DNA of 64,000 nt, taken from positions 186,001 to 250,000 of the forward strand of contig LATX02000133.1 in NCBI GenBank assembly GCA_001466705.2. The letters are read 5' to 3'. Source of the DNA: Moniliophthora roreri (lineage: Eukaryota; Basidiomycota; Agaricomycetes; Agaricales; Marasmiaceae). Numbering within the stretch: position 1 is the first letter of the stretch; every line of letters starts with the position of its first letter. This document shows positions 56,433-64,000 of this stretch, in pieces. The notes under the pieces were generated by a model that saw nothing but the letters and a program-made list of their open reading frames with translations, made no database searches and was not told the DNA's origin. The position numbers and the translations under genes were made by a program.

Positions 56433-56541
56433 CCAAGACGTAGAAGGTGTCCAGATCGTACACGCTTCCTGATCGGGCTGGCGGGAAGTGTCACCAAAAT
56501 GGGAAAGCGGGCGCGGCTGATGGCTGACTAAGAAGTGGCCA

Positions 56542-56966
56542 CACTGACTACTCTCGAAACTCTAGTATTAGTCAATCTTAATGAACTAAAAGATGGGCCG
56601 TCAATCCTACGCATTAGCAATGGACATATTGTTGTCTTGTAGTGTCATCCCTTTAAGACTTCAAGTACCTTGATCGGCAGAAAAACAGGGAGGGTGCATC
56701 AGATTCCTTTCGTGGCACGAGTGGAGATTTATTGGGCGTCTCGCACCCACATCGCAAATGTATGTCATCGTAGATTTGATGGAAAGAATTGAAGGCAGCG
56801 ACTTGATCTATGAGTGAACATCACGAAAAGGCGATGAATGTTCTGAGAGCTTCAAGCCAAACCGGTATTTGACTAGTGCACCGACAAGATTTCAGAGCAG
56901 CGTAATGTATATCACTGGATCCGTGTTTTTAGTTGAGCTTGATAATTGTAACTTGCTTTGTAGGAC
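56542..56966. other. Spacer between the inverted-repeat element and duplication copy 2
   Basis: 425 bp without a recognisable gene. Confidence 0.45.
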
Positions 56967-59900
56967 ATTGACCGAGGTATCCCGAACCGCGTGTCCTGGC
57001 TCACGATGGTGTTACTCGTCTAAAGGAAGGCTAAATTGCCTCGAGGCTGAATGCCCTAGGTGCACGTCGTCACGGGACGGAGAAAAGCAGACGCGTCGGT
57101 GGCAGTGCACCCGTCAAGCTTACGTGTCTTGCTGAGCAAGCGCAGGCTGAGTCAAAGCAACTTGTTCCTGTTCTCCCTCGAAGTTGCTAGAAATTCCTCG
57201 AAATATGGACGCGCGTCGCCTGTACACGCGTACAGCGCCCCGATTTGACTCAGCCAGCAATATTTCCTGTATAAAACTGCCATGAACAATCCGGGATTTT
57301 CAACAGAATATCTTTACAGTCAACTGCTACCACCGTCACAATGCTCTCAGCCCTTCGTTACCCATATCATTATAGCAACCAATCTCATGGTTATCCGACT
57401 CAAATCAGTCCTCGAGGCAGATATCTAGCTGCTTTAGCTGAGGCCAGAGCTGCCGAAGAGGAATTAATTGCCGAAGAAATCCAGAGGGAAGAAGAGCTTG
57501 CAGAGGAACTTGCGTTGAAGAGGAGATTAGAGGAGATTCACGCGAGCAGGAGATACTCTGGTAGAACTTCCAGCTACCATTCTCGCCTCGGTGGTTTCGA
57601 GATCAATGATGTCTCTCCATATGATCGTCAACTGTACGGTCATGCATACCCTACCGAGGACCGTCTTACGCGACTACGACGGGAGTTGGAGGAAGAAGAT
57701 CTACGGGCTGCTAGGCAGAGAAAGCAGGAGCGTGAGACAGAGGCTCTGATCAGGAAGGAAATGAGAGAGGCAGAGATCGTTGCGCTGAGAAGAAAGGAAG
57801 AGGAGAATCGTCTTGCATTAATTAGGCATCAACGAGAACAAGAGGAGAAGAGGTTATTGGAACTTCAGCGTGCGCAGAAAGTTGCTGAAGCCCAGAGAAG
57901 CACTGTTACTCCACTGTGCAACGTATGCTATATTCTTCTATTTGTATCATGTTCATTTACTCACCACTATTTTTCACAGAGGTTCTATTCCAACCCTGCT
58001 CGGAGGGTAGAGAGAGATCACCTTGCATCTGTCGGTTTAAACACGTTACTCAAGCATATCGCTGGCCCACAGCTTGAGCCAGACGTTGTATTAGTTAGTC
58101 CCAGTGTTTTCCATCATCATCCATACGATTCTGACCTCTGTCTATTCCAGAGACCATCTGTTCGATCTCAGCCACCAACAAGTACTCCACGAGGGGAGAA
58201 GAAACTCCCGGCTGCTACTGCCACTGACACCGAATCGCTCGAGAACTTTCTCAAGCTCGTTTTCGGAGCCAGCAGTGAAACTTTGCGCAATCAGAAGAAC
58301 CAGGCTGTTCCAGCAAGCACCATCAAACCTGTCATTACTCCCGATACCAACAAGGCTACTGATTCTGAATCTGCTTTCAACCCCGAAGACTTCTTCAAGC
58401 TAGTCTTCGGACTCGGTTCCAAAGTTATGAAGGCTCCGCAGCAGTCAGGAACCTCGTCTACTTATGCTTCATCGTCGAAGGTTGATATCCCTGTGTCCGG
58501 CTCACCAAAGGGCACCTTGCCAGCACAATCTGATATCAAGATGGTATGTCCTCTCTTGATCTATCTCGTTTTCATCGTGTTCACTTCTGTTTCCCAGGCT
58601 AACCCTTCCCCGCAGCGACCTGCTTCGCCTTCTACCACGCTGAAGGACCAGCTTGAAGCAAGGTTGAATAACGACCATCAGACCGAAATTCGTGATACAA
58701 TCCAAGCTATTCTCGCTTCTCTCCAAGACGCTGCAACATATGAGCAGGCTGCAGTCTCTAAGGCTATGGCGTCAAGCTCATCCTCCGCGTCATCTGCTGC
58801 GGGCTCTAGCTCGAAGGGCAAGGAGAAAGCCGCAGAGTCTCAGCCTAAATCAGAATCTGAAGCTACCTCGATGGACGTCCTGAAATCAATGGACACGGTT
58901 CGCAGTATTGAAGCTGCATTCAGTGCACTGCGACAGGACTTTACCTTCCCTTCGCAGCTGGACTTTACACCCCCATCCTCACGTCCATCTTCGCCGACCT
59001 CCGATACTCTCACGGCCAAGTTGGCTTATACGTCTCGAAACCACCCTGTTCGATACTATGAGCAAAGTTTATCGGGATTACTGGCACAGCTTGATGGTGT
59101 CGAAAGTTTTGGTAGTGCTGAAGTGAGGTTGAAGAGAAAAGAGGTTGTTGAGAGAGTTGAAGGTGCGATTGAGGAGTTGGAGAGGGAAGTAGAGGGTAGA
59201 TGGAGAAGTCGGGTTGCGAAGGAGGAGAAGGCGAACGTCGTGGTGGAGAAGGCGGCTACTTCTGAGTCTGATGCTCCTCAGCTTGTTGTCGTTGAGAAGA
59301 CTCAAGGTGAAGAGGAATCTTCTGAATCCAAACCTTCTGAGGTCGTGGCGTCGGAACTAGGGACTCAGCAGGCTGTTGTCGTCGAGGCTGCCTCAGAGGA
59401 TGTCAAGGAGGAGATAATCGAATCAACCACCGTTCCAGCTCAAAAAAATGACGCTGAAGCCAATGTTATGCTGTCGCGGTCAACTGAAGTGTCTACCAAC
59501 GACACTATTCCAGAAGTCGATGAAGCAGTCTCACAGAACACCGTAGATGGCAACACGTCCCAACCCGTCGATCAGACTTCCGAGGAGGTACCGCTTAACA
59601 CCGCCGTCCCCTCAGAATCGACCGAAGATGTGTCTCGTCTATCTGAAGAGGTGGTCACCCGACCCAGTGACAATGAAACCCTTGTAACGAAAGAAGGGGA
59701 TTCTCATTCACCAGTCGTTGATGAACCACCCTCCCAAACCATTACTTCTTCATATCCACCTGTTGCACCATCATATCCCCCCTCGTTATCGGCTTCATAT
59801 ACCCCAGCGGTCTCTTTGTCGAGCTCTGTGGCCACCATTCAACCGTACGACGTTGACGTCGAGACTGCATCGACCTCACCCGAAGAAGACCAAGATGATG

Positions 59901-60112
59901 CTCAGGAATCGGATAGCTTTTTGTTGTCAGAACGCAATGAAGAGTCGAGGCCTCGACCCGCAGCTAAGAACGAAGAGGACGTTGGGAGTGACTGGTCGGA
60001 GGTCGAGGCTTGAGATATTATCTTTTCTATGTCACTCATTTCTGTCTCGGACAGTATTACAGCGGTATCAGATGTATTTTTATCGTGTAATAGTATAATG
60101 GCTTGCGCAATA
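56967..60112 (+). repeat. Inverted segmental duplication, copy 2
   Basis: 3146 bp matching copy 1 (41572-44129) in inverse orientation, separated from it by about 12.8 kb. It contains the complete BAG-domain gene. Both duplicates share about 0.37 kb upstream of the start codon and about 0.1 kb after the stop. Confidence 0.93.
57341..60013 (+). CDS. BAG-domain protein (Hsp70 nucleotide-exchange type), paralogue 2
   Basis: Four exons (57341-57922, 57980-58087, 58151-58543, 58598-60013) code for 832 residues. The N-terminus is Tyr-rich, then a long charged coiled coil (Glu/Arg/Lys, about residues 25-190), two copies of an F.KLVFG motif (LENFLKLVFG and PEDFFKLVFG), a Ser-rich linker, and the BAG domain at about 495-562 (YYEQSLSGLLAQLDGVESFG, then VVERVEGAIEELE). 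The last 270 residues are acidic and disordered. BAG domains bind the ATPase domain of Hsp70 and promote ADP release. The three introns are 57, 63 and 54 nt, all multiples of three without stops, so unspliced RNA also reads through (890 codons). The spliced form is preferred because donors and acceptors are consensus and the intron-coded stretches are hydrophobic and out of character. Confidence 0.88.
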   Translation: MLSALRYPYHYSNQSHGYPTQISPRGRYLAALAEARAAEEELIAEEIQREEELAEELALKRRLEEIHASRRYSGRTSSYHSRLGGFEINDVSPYDRQLYGHAYPTEDRLTRLRRELEEEDLRAARQRKQERETEALIRKEMREAEIVALRRKEEENRLALIRHQREQEEKRLLELQRAQKVAEAQRSTVTPLCNVCYILLFVSCSFTHHYFSQRFYSNPARRVERDHLASVGLNTLLKHIAGPQLEPDVVLVSPSVFHHHPYDSDLCLFQRPSVRSQPPTSTPRGEKKLPAATATDTESLENFLKLVFGASSETLRNQKNQAVPASTIKPVITPDTNKATDSESAFNPEDFFKLVFGLGSKVMKAPQQSGTSSTYASSSKVDIPVSGSPKGTLPAQSDIKMVCPLLIYLVFIVFTSVSQANPSPQRPASPSTTLKDQLEARLNNDHQTEIRDTIQAILASLQDAATYEQAAVSKAMASSSSSASSAAGSSSKGKEKAAESQPKSESEATSMDVLKSMDTVRSIEAAFSALRQDFTFPSQLDFTPPSSRPSSPTSDTLTAKLAYTSRNHPVRYYEQSLSGLLAQLDGVESFGSAEVRLKRKEVVERVEGAIEELEREVEGRWRSRVAKEEKANVVVEKAATSESDAPQLVVVEKTQGEEESSESKPSEVVASELGTQQAVVVEAASEDVKEEIIESTTVPAQKNDAEANVMLSRSTEVSTNDTIPEVDEAVSQNTVDGNTSQPVDQTSEEVPLNTAVPSESTEDVSRLSEEVVTRPSDNETLVTKEGDSHSPVVDEPPSQTITSSYPPVAPSYPPSLSASYTPAVSLSSSVATIQPYDVDVETASTSPEEDQDDAQESDSFLLSERNEESRPRPAAKNEEDVGSDWSEVEA

Positions 60113-61346
60113 TAACACAATTTCAAGCAACAAGAAAACGCCGAGTGAATATATTTTAATTTTCGTATGAGTAACTAGGACCGCGTGTTAAGCGTTGCTT
60201 TACGAGAAATAGCGGGTAGCACCAAGCCGTATAAAACCACCGGGGAACGCACACCAGCATCCCTAAAGATTTGCGTGTGCCATTGCCCATAAACTCTGTC
60301 AATAGACCCATGTCACTTGACGTGTCTTCCTGAGATCGTTCTGACGGCCATTGTGTGGTGGTTGGCCACACGGTTCTCACTGGCCCATTTAGGATCTGCC
60401 TTGCGTACAGACTCTGGCGTTAATGAGACGCATGAACTGAGTACCATCTCGATGCATTTCTCCGCGACATGCCAGTTTGTGGTGGTGAAACAAGTTAAAA
60501 GTCCATATGCATGTCTGGTGGATGAATTTCGGCCGAGTCCTGCTTCTGACCTCATACGTAAAGACAAAACTTGGCCTGCGTCAAACCTAGAGCTGTAGGT
60601 ACAAACGTGTATACAAACGGTCGCACAGTAATAGCTTCTATTAGGGCTTTCAAAGAGTCTGGAGTTACTTGTGGAGAGACCGTGCTTCTTAGGATTCCAC
60701 TTTGAGGGTGACAGTGACGAAGAACGAGTCCAGCGAGCAACAACTTTAGCATGTGAGAGCTGCGGCTTCTCCGCTCGTACTCTGAGTTAGAATTTTGTTC
60801 AGTTTCGACCTGATACATAGAGTTTTAGATTCTGCTTGTGAGAGCGTCGACTCATAGAAAGAAGGCCAGTGTCTGATACATGGTCGATAGATCGTCCGAC
60901 TTTGCTCTCATCGTCTCATCTCAGAGCCTACGCGCTTACGTCCTGTCTTCTCAGCTCCCGCCCCTTTGACTCCATCTTTCACAGGTAAAGGTCCTCCTCT
61001 GTCAAATTCATACCTCTTTTCATATTCATGCTTCACAGGGTAAGTGACGGCCGCAGAATCTGGGCAAGGCACTTCAGAGTCTTGGGAACGAGACGAGAAG
61101 ACCTCTTATGAATGAAGCGCATAGTATTCAATGAAGCACATGTCTTCTTGGACTCGCAACTCCCATCGCACTGGGATGGTCCACTTCGGCAAGTGACACG
61201 AGTGACAAGAGAACCCGGACGCCTGACTGAGCAATTGTAGCGCCACTAAAATCATCCATCTTCGCTTCCGCTTTCTCAAACGTATTTAAGGCCCATGCTC
61301 AAACGAGGTCCTTCCTCATCTGCACCCATCATCGATAACGAGAACA
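60113..61346. other. Intergenic stretch before the aminopeptidase gene
   Basis: 1.2 kb without a supported gene. The sequence acgtatttaagg at about 61280 is a TATA-like element some 60 bp before the aminopeptidase start. Confidence 0.45.
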
Positions 61347-63334
<1,988 letters not shown>

Positions 63335-64000
63335 TCTGAATTCTGTACAAACTGTAATTGAGCCGACAATGATATGTTTTCTGATGTCCCGATATAACCT
63401 GCCGTTGTGAGCACAATTGGGACTGCATAGATATGATACATAGAGTACCACTCGGATCCGCAGTTGCAGTCTAGTCTGAGATACGATGATGTTCAGATGA
63501 TGCGAGAAGCAGAATTGATTAAAGCGTTCTATAAGGATACAAATCCACGCTATTTTGAGTTTATTCGACGTGAGTGCCGCCGTTAGATATTTTCCAGTGA
63601 GAAAACGTCCGACTAAAGAATCCATTGGATACTATCATCACTAAGTCACCGTCCTTTCTCGCAGACCAACGATACCCGATCGTATATGATACGTTTGTGC
63701 AGGGTAGATTTAAGCAGGTCCATACTAGCTTTTCGTCAGATACCATAGAGAGAGTACATGACCCTATAATAACTTACGGATGTATGAAATTTGAATTTAT
63801 TCCGATGACATACCTCTAAGTACCGTGCGTGAAGCCCTTTCGTCGCTGTCAGTTAACTTTTTGCCCTATCAGCCCTAACCGCCCCCACACCTTCTGCCCC
63901 AGCTCTGCCCTGTCTGTGTTCGTCGTTTGGTATCTGTTAAGAATAGCGATCAGTGGTGATGTTCAGGTCAAGAGAGACTTGAAACTCGCATGGCGTGCCA
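63335..64000. other. Right edge, no gene recognised
   Basis: 666 bp with only short frames lacking recognisable content. Confidence 0.45.

Larger units (their letters stand above)
55969..56541. mobile_element. 573-bp inverted-repeat element with telomere-like and tRNA-like modules
   Basis: Positions 55969-55994 and 56516-56541 are perfect 26-bp inverted repeats (starting TGGCCACTTCTTAGTCAGCC). After six unmatched bases on the left side the pairing resumes weakly at a CGCGCCC block. The interior holds no protein frame but a C-rich telomere-like tract, a 31-base A-run and a tRNA-like module. No convincing target-site duplication is seen outside the ends. Non-autonomous transposon (MITE) is the simplest reading. 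Confidence 0.6.

Noticed and set aside
57341..60013. A continuous 890-residue BAG protein without introns
   Set aside because: Three consensus GT-AG introns with hydrophobic translations interrupt the charged or polar protein; the spliced 832-residue form is more credible.

Overview
The window looks like nuclear DNA of a mushroom-forming basidiomycete (Agaricomycetes, probably Agaricales). The evidence is very short introns (mostly 45-70 nt), genes cut into up to 11 exons, microexons, and a typical gene set: F-box proteins, an HMG-box regulator, a GH16 glucanase and a TMEM135-like protein. By splicing in frame I rebuilt 17 multi-exon genes and found that reading frame and phase close at every junction. 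All models come from reading the sequence only; no transcripts or database searches were available.

Layout. 0.7-5.1 kb: an intron-free, disordered Ser/Pro-rich protein and a small TIR-like repeat. 5.5-17.9 kb: housekeeping block with a VIT/VWA protein, mitochondrial dicarboxylate carrier (DIC1), DEAD-box rRNA helicase (ROK1), HMG-box protein and CCA-adding enzyme (CCA1). 18.3-20.6 kb: F-box debris. 21.4-24.0 kb: TMEM135-like peroxisomal/membrane protein. 27.0-39.8 kb: a lipid-oxidation neighbourhood on the plus strand: two divergent delta-12-type fatty acid desaturases, an acyl-CoA oxidase/dehydrogenase-like enzyme ending in a PTS1-like tripeptide, and a cytochrome P450, with an F-box remnant between them. 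40.0-41.3 kb: NOSIP-like RING/U-box protein.

41.6-60.1 kb is framed by a large inverted duplication: two copies of a BAG-domain gene facing each other across about 12.8 kb. One copy contains a single N at 43414, where about 0.6 kb is missing relative to the other. The segment between them carries an SDR remnant, an F-box protein, a secreted GH16 enzyme, VAC8, an acyl-protein thioesterase (divergent from VAC8) and RFT1, plus a 573-bp inverted-repeat element holding telomere-like C-rich repeats, a long A-tract and a tRNA-like module. The window ends with an M17 leucine aminopeptidase.

The points most worth a second look are the candidate oxidised or acetylenic lipid gene cluster, the mosaic inverted BAG duplication, the telomere-like/tRNA-like inverted-repeat element, and the one-exon-per-ARM-repeat architecture of VAC8 beside a depalmitoylating enzyme.
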